Numbered from the stretch's first letter, positions 9,844 to 18,069 are shown. The stretch is DNA of 64,000 nucleotides from Flavobacterium galactosidilyticum (GCF_020911945.1 NZ_CP087135.1:2158001-2222000); one strand, 5' to 3'. Numbers and translations are program-made. Notes: a model not told the origin generated them from the sequence alone.

Positions 9844-9851
9844 CAAACCTA
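9844..9851 (-). promoter_or_regulatory. possible -7 box of the AraC-type regulator
   Basis: The minus strand reads TAGGTTTG (TAnnTTTG) about 50 bp ahead of the preferred start at 9792. No convincing -33 TTG partner was seen, so this is tentative. Confidence 0.4.
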
Positions 9852-10295
9852 TCTAAATAAATTATACGAAGCTAAAAGTATGGTGTGCAATTCGGGAATT
9901 GAATAGGTGTTTTTTAGTTAAAAGTGAGTGGTAAATCGTTTTTTAATTCCATAATCAAAGAGTAATTCTCGATGCGTTTTAAAGTTGGGGTATGGAGTAA
10001 TTGTTATGTGGCTTTTACTTCTTTTCCAGAGATGGAAGGTTTATGAGTTTAGGAGGGATTATAATAAAAATGATAGTTGGAAGAGTAGGAGGAAGGAATA
10101 GAAAGATGCTAGGAGGTGTCATTTTTTGTTTTATGCCGATGTGGGATACATATCAGTTGGGTATCCAAATAAATAGTTCTTTTGATTATTTGTAATAAAA
10201 ACTTTATATCTATATTTGTTCAAAACGGACAATCAATAGCGACAATCAACCCAATTTTGAGTGTATAGTCGCTACTTTATAGCGAGTATAAGCAA
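9852..10295. other. gene-free stretch ending in a half recombination site
   Basis: No credible coding sequence: the only open frame (10001-10195) is Gly/Met/Arg-rich and lacks family features. The last 70 bases contain a hairpin (TAGCGAC near 10235 with GTCGCTA near 10269) and end in AGCGAGTATAAGCAAGTTAT, which looks like the right half of a cassette recombination site. It marks the left edge of the cassette region. Confidence 0.5.
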
Positions 10296-10305
10296 GTTAT
10301 GGGCA
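10296..10305 (+). repeat. cassette 1 start core (inverted partner of 11371-11380)
   Basis: GTTATGGGCA here is the exact reverse complement of TGCCCATAAC at 11371-11380. In integrons the first bases of each cassette pair with the start of that cassette's own attC site, and that is the relation seen here. The two genes between lie on + as in integron cassettes. Confidence 0.7.
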
Positions 10306-10356
10306 AGTTGACCGGAACGCAATAAAATCACTATAAAAACCAAAACGTCTGAACCA

Positions 10357-11124
10357 ATGGAATATCCAGAAATTTTTGTAAAAAAAGCAAAAGAATGTAA
10401 AAAAACAGAAACCTATATTGGAACAGGTAATCCAAATGGCAAAATTTTAATTGTTGGTAAAGAAACAGCAACAGACACTGAAAACAAAGCAAATGGAAAC
10501 GAACTGTACGTAAGATTTCAAAATGAAATGCTTCAAGATTTCAAGGAGAATGCTATTAAATGGAATTTAAATATAGAAAATCTAGTTAATGTAGATTCTT
10601 TACCAAATTGGATTGGAGGAAAAAATTCTCCTTTGACTTCAAATCCATTGTTCCCTTTTAAAAGTTTACATCCTAAGGAATTGAGAGAAGGTCAAACTTG
10701 GAGTAAATATCAAAAGCTACACGATTTAATATTTTTAAACGATTTATCATTAATAAAAGAAAAACAGATTGATTTTCACAATAATTTCTTTTTGACAGAG
10801 ATGAATAGTTCACCCGCAAAATTCACAAAAGATGCTGACAAGAGCGGAATTCCAAATAGAAAACAATTTTTCAAAGAAAGTGATTTTTTTCAAAATTTTC
10901 CTGTTGTCATATTAGCTTGTAGCAATTATATCAATGGTAATGAAATCGAAGAGATTTTCAATGTGAGTTTTGATAAACAATGTGGAGTTGAAAAGCAATT
11001 ATTTTGGACACATTATAATTCTGATAAAACAAAATTGGTAATTCATACAAGACAATTAAGCACAAATGTTTCAGACAATTTGTTGATAGAAATTGCTAAT
11101 GAAGTTCGCAATTTCTTAAAATAA
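10357..11124 (+). CDS. hypothetical protein, possibly uracil-DNA-glycosylase-like
   Basis: A 255-aa soluble protein, first gene of cassette 1. The N-terminal GNPNGKILIVGKETATDTEN recalls the first conserved strand and loop of the uracil-DNA-glycosylase superfamily (hydrophobic strand, then VGxE/D-P). The C-terminal IHTRQLSTNVSDNLLIEIAN could be the matching His-containing loop and helix. These similarities are weak and no full set of catalytic residues can be assigned, so the function stays open. A 63-aa gene follows 40 bp downstream inside the same cassette. It starts about 50 bp after the cassette core site, as is usual for cassette genes. Confidence 0.7.
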   Translation: MEYPEIFVKKAKECKKTETYIGTGNPNGKILIVGKETATDTENKANGNELYVRFQNEMLQDFKENAIKWNLNIENLVNVDSLPNWIGGKNSPLTSNPLFPFKSLHPKELREGQTWSKYQKLHDLIFLNDLSLIKEKQIDFHNNFFLTEMNSSPAKFTKDADKSGIPNRKQFFKESDFFQNFPVVILACSNYINGNEIEEIFNVSFDKQCGVEKQLFWTHYNSDKTKLVIHTRQLSTNVSDNLLIEIANEVRNFLK

Positions 11125-11164
11125 AAATTAATTAAAACCGATTAAACAAATAAAACACATTATT

Positions 11165-11356
11165 ATGGCAGTTTATAAATTAAAAGCAAAGGGAAGTTAC
11201 GGGAACATGTCTAAAGGATATGAATTTCAAGTTATTTCTTCAACAATTCCGACTCCAAATGCAACTGACATCGAAAAAGAAATTGAACGATTAGGTTTTA
11301 ATTCACAAGCAAAATCATATAAAAGTGCTGGGAATTTTGAAGTAACAAAACTGTAA
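11165..11356 (+). CDS. small hypothetical protein (63 aa)
   Basis: A compact alpha/beta protein (MAVYKLKAKGSYGNMSKGYE at its start, then a helix DATDIEKEIERLGF-like and a final strand NFEVTKL). It has no membrane segment. It is the second gene of cassette 1, 40 bp after the previous gene and ending 14 bp before the cassette's closing core. Small proteins of this kind are often partners or immunity factors of the preceding gene, but that is a guess. I do not recognise the family. Confidence 0.6.
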   Translation: MAVYKLKAKGSYGNMSKGYEFQVISSTIPTPNATDIEKEIERLGFNSQAKSYKSAGNFEVTKL

Positions 11357-11370
11357 CTAAAAACACAACC

Positions 11371-11380
11371 TGCCCATAAC
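11371..11380 (+). repeat. attC-like site 1, left core (R''-like), interrupted by the IS
   Basis: TGCCCATAAC closes cassette 1 and pairs with its opening core at 10296-10305. The IS begins at the next base. The rest of the palindrome resumes at 13707 on the other side of the IS. Confidence 0.65.
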
Positions 11381-11585
11381 AGCTAGGGATTCGTTGGGTG
11401 CGAAGCACCAACAATGAAGCACGTGTTGAACGGAACCGGTCACTGGCAGGAACTATGGAATTATCGCAAAATTAATTGAGGAATATTTAGAGGATTTAGT
11501 ATCCTCTTTTTTTTTGGAGTATTTTTTCAGTTGGTTTTAATCTGTTTTACGTCACAATAGAACATAAGTTCCCTTACCCATAAAA

Positions 11586-12701
11586 TTAACTTTCACAGGA
11601 AGTAGCACTTTGGCTACCGCCAAGATACCAAGCAGGCGGACCACGCTGGTCAAAAACCGCTATTCGGTGTAAATTCCCAGTTTTACAACACGGACATTTG
11701 GGTAAAAAGGGCTTTTTTTCTACTTTTTCCAATGTTTTAACCTTGAGTTTCTCCTGCAAAAGTTTCAACTTTTGGCGCTTCCAGCTGCTACTCAAAAAGC
11801 CATAATGACGGATTTTTACAAAACGTTTGGGCAAAACATGCAATGAAAACCGCCTGATAAATTCCCCGTGAGTGAGCGTCATTTGCTTCTTTGCTCCCGC
11901 TACCCGATAATCCTTGTAATCAAAAGTGACGTTTTGATTGTCGATATTTTTTATTCGATGGTTGCTAATGGCGATTTTATGGGTGTATCTTCCTAAATAT
12001 TCTACCACAGTCTTTGGACTTCCAAAAGGCTTCTTTGCAAAAACTACCCAAGGTTTTCTCCATAATTCTTGACGTATTTGTTCGTATTTAATCGGCTCTT
12101 TTGCTTTGAGTTTTTCGCAATATTTCGCCTTAAAAACTTTTGATAAAGCTTTTACTGGAAACAAGAATTTACCATCCATTCTGCTATTTTGCCATTTCCC
12201 TTCTTTATTCACTCCTCCACCAGGAACAATACAATGCAAGTGCGGATGCAAACTCAATTGCTGTCCCCAAGTGTGCAAAACGGCTATCATTCCAGTCTGT
12301 ATATCCTTGGTTTTACCAAATTGTCCTAGCGTTTCCCAAGTCGCTTCAAACAAAATGTCATAAACCATTTTGGGCTGATGAATTGCTAAAGAATTAATAC
12401 TATCTGGCAAGGTAAAAACCACATGAAAATAAGGTACTGGCAAAAGCTCAGTGGCTCTTGCCTGAATCCAATCTTCTCGCTTGTTACCCTGACACTTTGG
12501 GCAATGCCGATTGCGGCAACTGTTGTAACTGATCCTGATTTTTCCGCAACCATCACAGGCATCAATATGGCCACCTAGTTCTGATGTTCTACAGCGTTTT
12601 AGGGCAGATAAAGTTCGGAGTTGCCAAGTGTTTAATCCTAAAGTTTCAATTCTTGTTCCAAGCTTTCTCAGCACATCGGCTACTTCAAACCTGGGCTGCA
12701 T
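11586..12701 (-). CDS. IS91-family HUH transposase
   Basis: The 371-aa transposase nicks and re-joins single strands during rolling-circle-like transposition. It has an N-terminal zinc-binding domain (DACDGCGK, then CRNRHCPKCQGNKRE), the HUH metal motif in SLHPHLHCIVPGGG, and a double tyrosine in VVEYLGRYTHKIAIS (YxxxY, the IS91 type rather than the single-Tyr ISCR type). A further cysteine cluster, PKCPCC, lies near the C-terminus. Its start overlaps the end of the recombinase gene by 22 bp, suggesting coupled translation. Copy 2 at 16196-17311 is nearly identical. Confidence 0.93.
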   Translation of the reverse strand: MQPRFEVADVLRKLGTRIETLGLNTWQLRTLSALKRCRTSELGGHIDACDGCGKIRISYNSCRNRHCPKCQGNKREDWIQARATELLPVPYFHVVFTLPDSINSLAIHQPKMVYDILFEATWETLGQFGKTKDIQTGMIAVLHTWGQQLSLHPHLHCIVPGGGVNKEGKWQNSRMDGKFLFPVKALSKVFKAKYCEKLKAKEPIKYEQIRQELWRKPWVVFAKKPFGSPKTVVEYLGRYTHKIAISNHRIKNIDNQNVTFDYKDYRVAGAKKQMTLTHGEFIRRFSLHVLPKRFVKIRHYGFLSSSWKRQKLKLLQEKLKVKTLEKVEKKPFLPKCPCCKTGNLHRIAVFDQRGPPAWYLGGSQSATSCES

Positions 12702-13459
12702 TGAGCAAAAAGAGTATCAAGCGGACTAAATTTTTGTTGGCTCTCTAATTGAGCAATCTGCAAATATTCTATGGTTGTTTCTATATTTTGATGTCCCAAA
12801 AGGTCTTTGAGCGTTATGATATCCATACCGTCTTCAAGCAAATGTGTGGCGTAGGAATGGCGTAGTGTGTGTACATGAACTTCTTTGATAATCCCAACGG
12901 CTTTGGCGACTTGTTTTACCGCCCATTGTACGCCGCGCTGGCTGTATCGATTGTCAAAATCGCCTCCAGATCGCTCTATCGGCTGACCATTAAAAAGATA
13001 CTCTTTGGGTTTTTCGGCTTCAATATATTTCTTTAATCCTCGGATTAAATGAACCGAAAGGGGTACATAACGGTCTTTCTTTCCCTTGCCCTGTACCACT
13101 TTGAGTTGTTTTCTATCAAAATCTAAATCTTGTAAACGCACCGAACGTGCTTCCATACAACGAAGTCCACAGCCGTAAAGCAAACCGATAAGGACTTTGT
13201 GCTTGAGCAATTTAGCCCCTTGGAGCATCGCCCAAACTTCAGCTTTACTGAGTACTACAGGAAGTTTTTTCTCGTGTTTTATAGAAGGTAAACGTAAGTA
13301 TTCATAAGCTAACCCCTCCGATTTTAGCAAAAATCGAAGACCGTAAACAGTGTGTTTAAAATAGGTTTGTGAAGGGGTTTTCGACTTTTTTTGTAGATAA
13401 AAAAGGTAGTCATGTATTTGCTCAGGGTCCAATTCGGTGGGAATCTTCCCAAAATACAA
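12680..13459 (-). CDS. IS-borne tyrosine recombinase
   Basis: The product is XerC/D-like. It has a SAM-like core-binding region, then the catalytic domain with Arg in GLLYGCGLRCMEARSVRL, Lys after VVQGKGKKDR, the HTLRHSYATHLLEDG box and GHQNIETTIEYLQI with the nucleophile Tyr. The coordinates use a TTG at 13459, but the frame stays open and looks coding to about 13650 (see the entry at 13460-13635), so the N-terminus is longer in reality. Several IS91-family elements are known to carry such an accessory recombinase gene. Its role in transposition is unknown; it could resolve intermediates or guide target choice. Confidence 0.88.
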   Translation of the reverse strand: MYFGKIPTELDPEQIHDYLFYLQKKSKTPSQTYFKHTVYGLRFLLKSEGLAYEYLRLPSIKHEKKLPVVLSKAEVWAMLQGAKLLKHKVLIGLLYGCGLRCMEARSVRLQDLDFDRKQLKVVQGKGKKDRYVPLSVHLIRGLKKYIEAEKPKEYLFNGQPIERSGGDFDNRYSQRGVQWAVKQVAKAVGIIKEVHVHTLRHSYATHLLEDGMDIITLKDLLGHQNIETTIEYLQIAQLESQQKFSPLDTLFAQCSPGLK

Positions 13460-13635
13460 AGCAAGAGAAGCTACATGGAGCGAATAATTTCTAAAAGTAC
13501 TTGGGCTTCGTCCTAAAACCGAAATGGTGCGCTCAAATCGATCTATTAGTTCCTCAAAACCCGGAACTTCTCGCCTGGCTTGGTTGAGAATATTGTTTTC
13601 TCTTAAGGCATCAGGATGCTTTTTTTTGTAGTCAT
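13460..13635 (-). other. in-frame N-terminal extension of the IS recombinase with an A8 slippery run
   Basis: Upstream of the TTG, the same frame encodes FERTISVLGRSPSTFRNYSL and RENNILNQARREVPGFEEL, which look like the missing first helices of the core-binding domain. This frame has no ATG, GTG or in-frame TTG before a TAG further up. An ATG at 13635 lies in another frame and meets eight A residues after two codons; a -1 slip there enters the recombinase frame. The run is identical in copy 2. Confidence 0.55.
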
Positions 13636-13706
13636 AATAATAGATTTTAGTTATCTTTGAAAAGTACTACTTTTTCGGTTTCGCGCTACCGAAGGTTTAG
13701 TTCAAC

Positions 13707-13838
13707 ACTCGTTTGGCAATAGAGCAAACTTTAGTGGTAGCATCGTGTTTACGTTTATAATTTAATTTTGTAGTTTCCGAAAAATCTCGGTTTTAATTTT
13801 TGCTCCATCGCCAAGCGAGATAACGTTGTGTGTAATGC
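13707..13838 (+). repeat. attC-like site 1, main palindrome, and cassette 2 start core
   Basis: The left arm at 13708-13728 (CTCGTTTGGCAATAGAGCAA and one more base) is complementary to the right arm in 13798-13819 (TTGCTCCATCGCCAAGCGAG) with about three mismatches, separated by an AT-rich loop of roughly 70 nt. The right arm is followed by GTTGTGTGTAATGC (13825-13838), the opening core of cassette 2. With the core at 11371-11380 this rebuilds a site of about 140 bp laid out like an integron attC: core, arm, loop, arm, core. Confidence 0.68.
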
Positions 13839-13963
13839 TAAAAAACTTTGTGGTAAATTCACTAAATCATTACATTATAATTCTTAACAATTTAGTTGAA
13901 AACTCATAAGTAATAGACTTTTTATCTTCTTATTTTTTAACTAAATTTGACAAAAATCATTTA

Positions 13964-14980
13964 ATGAATTATATAGACCACATAAACACTATACTTAAGC
14001 CACAAATAACTGAAAAAGAAGTTGTACTTGACTTATTTGCAGGTTGTGGAGGTTTATCATTAGGTTTTGAAGCTGCTGGTTACAAAACTATAGGTTTTGA
14101 AATGGAAATTGCTGCCTCTGAAACTTATAAAAAAAATCTTGTGGGAGAATGTCATGCAATAAAACTTGACCTATCATTTGAATATCCTAAAGCTGACATT
14201 ATAATAGGCGGACCACCTTGTCAACCATTTAGTGTTGGAGGAAATCAAAAAGGGATTGAAGATGCAAGAGATGGATTTCCGTTGTTTATTGACGCTGTTC
14301 AAAAATTGAAACCAAAAGTTTTCATGTTTGAAAATGTACGTGGGCTTTTATACTCTAATAAATGGTACTTTGAAATAGTTATAAAAGAACTTCAAAAGTT
14401 AGGTTACTTTATTGATTATAAACTATTAAATGCTGTTAACTTTGGCGTTCCACAAAATCGTGAAAGACTTTTTGTTATTGGACATCGAAGTAGGTTTGAT
14501 TTTCCAAAACACAACCCAAACAAAGTTACTGTCGGTGAAGCTATTGGAGATACAATGCATACAACTCCACCTGAAAGTAAATTTTTCACGGCTTCAATGG
14601 ATACTTATGTTGCAAAATATGAAAAAGCTTCTTCGTGTGTAAATCCAAGAGATTTATATCCTACTAAACCTGCAAGAACATTAACATGTAGAAATCTTGC
14701 TGGTGCAACTGGTGATATGCAACGTGTAAGACTTGAAGACGGAAGACGTAGAAGATTATTACATAACGAAGCTGCAAGGCTTCAAAGTTTTCCAGATTGG
14801 TTCGAGTTTGTCGGTAATGAAACTCAACGATTTAATCAAATTGGTAATGCAGTTCCTCCGCTTTTGGCTTATCAAATAGCATTAGCTTTAAAGGAATGTT
14901 ACCAAAGGGAAGATCAATTTTCACCAGAAGAAATTTTAGAAAAAAAAATACAAGCTAACAATATGCTTACTCTATTTTAA
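13964..14980 (+). CDS. DNA (cytosine-5-)-methyltransferase of a type II R-M system
   Basis: The 338-aa enzyme methylates C5 of cytosine to protect DNA from the neighbouring endonuclease. It shows the ordered motifs of the family: I LFAGCGGLSLGFEAAGY, IV GGPPCQPFSVGG with the catalytic Cys, VI ENVRGL, VIII GVPQNRERLF, IX NEAARLQSFPDWF and X QIGNAVPPLLA. The target-recognition region between VIII and IX is short. It starts 126 bp after the opening core of cassette 2 and is followed 2 bp later by the endonuclease gene. The recognition sequence cannot be read from the protein. Confidence 0.95.
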   Translation: MNYIDHINTILKPQITEKEVVLDLFAGCGGLSLGFEAAGYKTIGFEMEIAASETYKKNLVGECHAIKLDLSFEYPKADIIIGGPPCQPFSVGGNQKGIEDARDGFPLFIDAVQKLKPKVFMFENVRGLLYSNKWYFEIVIKELQKLGYFIDYKLLNAVNFGVPQNRERLFVIGHRSRFDFPKHNPNKVTVGEAIGDTMHTTPPESKFFTASMDTYVAKYEKASSCVNPRDLYPTKPARTLTCRNLAGATGDMQRVRLEDGRRRRLLHNEAARLQSFPDWFEFVGNETQRFNQIGNAVPPLLAYQIALALKECYQREDQFSPEEILEKKIQANNMLTLF

Positions 14981-14982
14981 AT

Positions 14983-15966
14983 ATGAAAAACTACATCACC
15001 AAAAGCAAGAAATCTAGATCGGTTAAAAAAATTATTGACGAAGCTCTTGATATTTTAGAAAGTGTTGGAATTCCTCTAAATACGAAAACTGAAAGAGGGA
15101 TGGAAAAAATGGCAGTTTGCTTTTTAGCTGTTGCAGGTGTAAAAAAAGATTGGAGTAAAGCGATAGAAAATGCTAATCTTAAATCACGTGACATTATAAA
15201 TATTGTCAATGAGAACTTTGAAGAAAACATCTCTCCAGGTTCTTATGACGACATTAGAAGAAAAGATTTAAAACTTCTTGTTTTAGCTGATATTATCATT
15301 AATAGTGGTGTAAATAAAGGTTCAGCAACAAATGATCCAACTAGAGGCTATGCTTTACATCCTGACTTCAAAAATCTAATTACAACATATAAAACAACTG
15401 ATTGGAAAAACTCCTTAAAAATTTTTAATGAAAATAAACCTAGTTTAGCAGAAATACTTTCAAGAAAAAGAAATCTTGAGCAAATTCCTGTAAAACTTCC
15501 TGACGGTAAGCCTCTTGAACTATCACTTGGAGAACATAATGTTTTACAAAAAGAGATTATTGAGCAATTTTTACCACGTTTTGGTAGCGATTGTTCCGTT
15601 CTTTATATTGGTGATACTTCTAATAAATCTTTACACATGGAAATAGAAGAATTGAAGAAACTTAATTTCTTCGAACTATCGCATGATGAACTTCCAGATA
15701 TCATTGCATATAGCAAGAAAAATAATTGGCTTTATCTTATTGAAGCTGTTCACAGTTCTGGACCAATGAGCGAAATTCGGGTTCACCAATTGAAAAAACT
15801 TTTAAAAGACTCTAAAGCGGAATTAATTTTTGTAACGGCTTTTCTTGACAGAGCTCAATTTAGAAAATGGGTAATGGATGTTGCTTGGGAAACCGAAGTT
15901 TGGATTGCTGACAATCCAGATCATATGATTCATTTTAATGGACATAAATTTTTAGGAGCATATTAA
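14983..15966 (+). CDS. BsuBI/PstI-type type II restriction endonuclease
   Basis: The 327-aa protein matches the BsuBI/PstI endonuclease family. Its C-terminal half holds HDELPDIIAYSKKNNWLYLI, then EAVHSSGP and the very typical WETEVWIADNPDHMIHFNGH before a final KFLGAY. The D...E-V/A pattern in PDII...LIEAV is the likely metal site. An N-terminal helical part (about 150 residues) would bind DNA. The known members BsuBI and PstI cut CTGCAG and are paired with N6-adenine methylases; here the partner is a C5-cytosine enzyme, which is unusual. The gene is two bases after the methylase gene in one operon and one cassette. Confidence 0.9.
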   Translation: MKNYITKSKKSRSVKKIIDEALDILESVGIPLNTKTERGMEKMAVCFLAVAGVKKDWSKAIENANLKSRDIINIVNENFEENISPGSYDDIRRKDLKLLVLADIIINSGVNKGSATNDPTRGYALHPDFKNLITTYKTTDWKNSLKIFNENKPSLAEILSRKRNLEQIPVKLPDGKPLELSLGEHNVLQKEIIEQFLPRFGSDCSVLYIGDTSNKSLHMEIEELKKLNFFELSHDELPDIIAYSKKNNWLYLIEAVHSSGPMSEIRVHQLKKLLKDSKAELIFVTAFLDRAQFRKWVMDVAWETEVWIADNPDHMIHFNGHKFLGAY

Positions 15967-15976
15967 TCAAACAGAA

Positions 15977-15990
15977 GCACTACACACAAC
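15977..15990 (+). repeat. attC-like site 2, left core, interrupted by the IS
   Basis: GCACTACACACAAC matches the reverse complement of the cassette 2 opening core (13825-13838) at 13 of 14 bases. The second IS copy begins at the next base, the same place as in site 1. Confidence 0.65.
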
Positions 15991-16195
15991 AGCTAGGGAT
16001 TCGTTGGGTGCGAAGCACCAACAATGAAGCACGTGTTGAACGGAACCGGTCACTGGCAGGAACTATGGAATTATCGCAAAATTAATTGAGGAATATTTAG
16101 AGGATTTAGTATCCTCTTTTTTTTTGGAGTAGTTTTTCAGTTGGTTTTAATCTGTTTTACGTCACAATAGAACATAAGTTCCCTTACCCATAAAA

Positions 16196-17311
16196 TTAAC
16201 TTTCACAGGAAGTAGCACTTTGGCTACCGCCAAGATACCAAGCAGGCGGACCACGCTGGTCAAAAACCGCTATTCGGTGTAAATTCCCAGTTTTACAACA
16301 CGGACATTTGGGTAAAAAGGGCTTTTTTTCTACTTTTTCCAATGTTTTAACCTTGAGTTTCTCCTGCAAAAGTTTCAACTTTTGGCGCTTCCAGCTGCTA
16401 CTCAAAAAGCCATAATGACGGATTTTTACAAAACGTTTGGGCAAAACATGCAATGAAAACCGCCTGATAAATTCCCCGTGAGTGAGCGTCATTTGCTTCT
16501 TTGCTCCCGCTACCCGATAATCCTTGTAATCAAAAGTGACGTTTTGATTGTCGATATTTTTTATTCGATGGTTGCTAATGGCGATTTTATGGGTGTATCT
16601 TCCTAAATATTCTACCACAGTCTTTGGACTTCCAAAAGGCTTCTTTGCAAAAACTACCCAAGGTTTTCTCCATAATTCTTGACGTATTTGTTCGTATTTA
16701 ATCGGCTCTTTTGCTTTGAGTTTTTCGCAATATTTCGCCTTAAAAACTTTTGATAAAGCTTTTACTGGAAACAAGAATTTACCATCCATTCTGCTATTTT
16801 GCCATTTCCCTTCTTTATTCACTCCTCCACCAGGAACAATACAATGCAAGTGCGGATGCAAACTCAATTGCTGTCCCCAAGTGTGCAAAACGGCTATCAT
16901 TCCAGTCTGTATATCCTTGGTTTTACCAAATTGTCCTAGCGTTTCCCAAGTCGCTTCAAACAAAATGTCATAAACCATTTTGGGCTGATGAATTGCTAAA
17001 GAATTAATACTATCTGGCAAGGTAAAAACCACATGAAAATAAGGTACTGGCAAAAGCTCAGTGGCTCTTGCCCGAATCCAATCTTCTCGCTTGTTACCCT
17101 GACACTTTGGGCAATGCCGATTGCGGCAACTGTTGTAACTGATCCTGATTTTTCCGCAACCATCACAGGCATCAATATGGCCACCTAGTTCTGATGTTCT
17201 ACAGCGTTTTAGGGCAGATAAAGTTCGGAGTTGCCAAGTGTTTAATCCTAAAATTTCAATTCTTGTTCCAAGCTTTCTCAGCACATCGGCTACTTCAAAC
17301 CTGGGCTGCAT
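16196..17311 (-). CDS. IS91-family HUH transposase (copy 2)
   Basis: This is a second copy of the transposase at 11586-12701, of the same 371-aa length. The zinc-binding cysteines, the HPHLH metal motif and the YLGRY tyrosines are all intact, so it should be active. Amino-acid changes relative to copy 1 are few (for example Thr/Ile near residue 19 and Gln/Arg in the DWIxARATELL segment). It overlaps the upstream recombinase gene by 22 bp. Confidence 0.93.
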   Translation of the reverse strand: MQPRFEVADVLRKLGTRIEILGLNTWQLRTLSALKRCRTSELGGHIDACDGCGKIRISYNSCRNRHCPKCQGNKREDWIRARATELLPVPYFHVVFTLPDSINSLAIHQPKMVYDILFEATWETLGQFGKTKDIQTGMIAVLHTWGQQLSLHPHLHCIVPGGGVNKEGKWQNSRMDGKFLFPVKALSKVFKAKYCEKLKAKEPIKYEQIRQELWRKPWVVFAKKPFGSPKTVVEYLGRYTHKIAISNHRIKNIDNQNVTFDYKDYRVAGAKKQMTLTHGEFIRRFSLHVLPKRFVKIRHYGFLSSSWKRQKLKLLQEKLKVKTLEKVEKKPFLPKCPCCKTGNLHRIAVFDQRGPPAWYLGGSQSATSCES

Positions 17312-18069
17312 TGAGCAAAAAGAGTATCAAGCGGACTAAATTTTTGTTGGCTCTCTAATTGAGCAATCTGCAAATATTCTATGGTTGTTTCTATATTTTG
17401 ATGTCCCAAAAGATCTTTGAGCGTCATAATATCCATACCGTCTTCAAGCAAATGTGTGGCGTAGGAATGGCGTAGTGTGTGTACATGAACTTCTTTGATA
17501 ATCCCAACGGCTTTGGCGACTTGTTTTACCGCCCATTGTACGCCGCGCTGGCTGTATCGATTGTCAAAATCGCCTCCAGATCGTTCTATCGGCTGACCAT
17601 TAAAAAGATACTCTTTGGGTTTTTCGGCTTCAATATATTTCTTCAATCCTCGTATCAAATGAACCGAAAGGGGTACATAACGGTCTTTCTTTCCCTTACC
17701 TTGTACTACTTTGAGTTGTTTTCTATCAAAATCTAAATCTTGTAAACGCACCGAACGTGCTTCCATACAACGAAGTCCACAGCCGTAAAGCAAACCAATC
17801 AGGATTTTATGTTTCAGTAGTTTGGCACCTTGAAGCATCGCCCAAACTTCAGCTTTACTGAGTACTACAGGAAGTTTTTTCTCGTGTTTTATAGAAGGTA
17901 AACGTAAGTATTCATAAGCTAACCCCTCCGATTTTAGCAAAAATCGAAGACCGTAAATAGTGTGTTTAAAATAGGTTTGTGAAGGGGTTTTCGACTTTTT
18001 TTGTAGATAAAAAAGGTAGTCATGTATTTGCTCAGGGTCCAATTCGGTGGGAATCTTCCCAAAATACAA
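17290..18069 (-). CDS. IS-borne tyrosine recombinase (copy 2)
   Basis: This is the second copy of the IS recombinase, with all catalytic motifs intact (CGLRCMEARSV, HTLRHSYATHLL, GHQNIETTIEY). Nearly all differences from copy 1 are silent third-position changes clustered between about 17640 and 17830, a pattern suggesting recombination with a diverged relative. The TTG start and the in-frame upstream extension are as in copy 1. Confidence 0.88.
   Translation of the reverse strand: MYFGKIPTELDPEQIHDYLFYLQKKSKTPSQTYFKHTIYGLRFLLKSEGLAYEYLRLPSIKHEKKLPVVLSKAEVWAMLQGAKLLKHKILIGLLYGCGLRCMEARSVRLQDLDFDRKQLKVVQGKGKKDRYVPLSVHLIRGLKKYIEAEKPKEYLFNGQPIERSGGDFDNRYSQRGVQWAVKQVAKAVGIIKEVHVHTLRHSYATHLLEDGMDIMTLKDLLGHQNIETTIEYLQIAQLESQQKFSPLDTLFAQCSPGLK

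Larger units (their letters stand above)
11381..13706 (-). mobile_element. IS91-family insertion sequence carrying a tyrosine recombinase gene, copy 1
   Basis: A 2,326-bp element with two overlapping genes on the minus strand: a tyrosine recombinase, then a YxxxY HUH transposase. Its limits follow from comparison with copy 2 at 15991-18316, where identity starts and stops at the same bases (the last A after TTCAAC is ambiguous). There are no long terminal inverted repeats, as expected for IS91 relatives. Both ends carry hairpins instead: GTTGGGTGC/GCACCAAC at the left, GAGGAT/ATCCTC plus a T-run inside it, and TTCGGT/ACCGAA near the right end. No target duplication is evident. It splits an attC-like palindrome directly after its AAC. 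Confidence 0.88.

Noticed and set aside
10001..10195. 64-codon open frame between the AraC gene and cassette 1
   Set aside because: Gly/Met/Arg-rich composition, no family features and no neighbours in operon; judged a chance frame.
12106..12397. Plus-strand open frames opposite the IS transposase (repeated at 16716-17007)
   Set aside because: They lie entirely over the transposase gene on the other strand and have no recognisable motif; shadows of the real gene.
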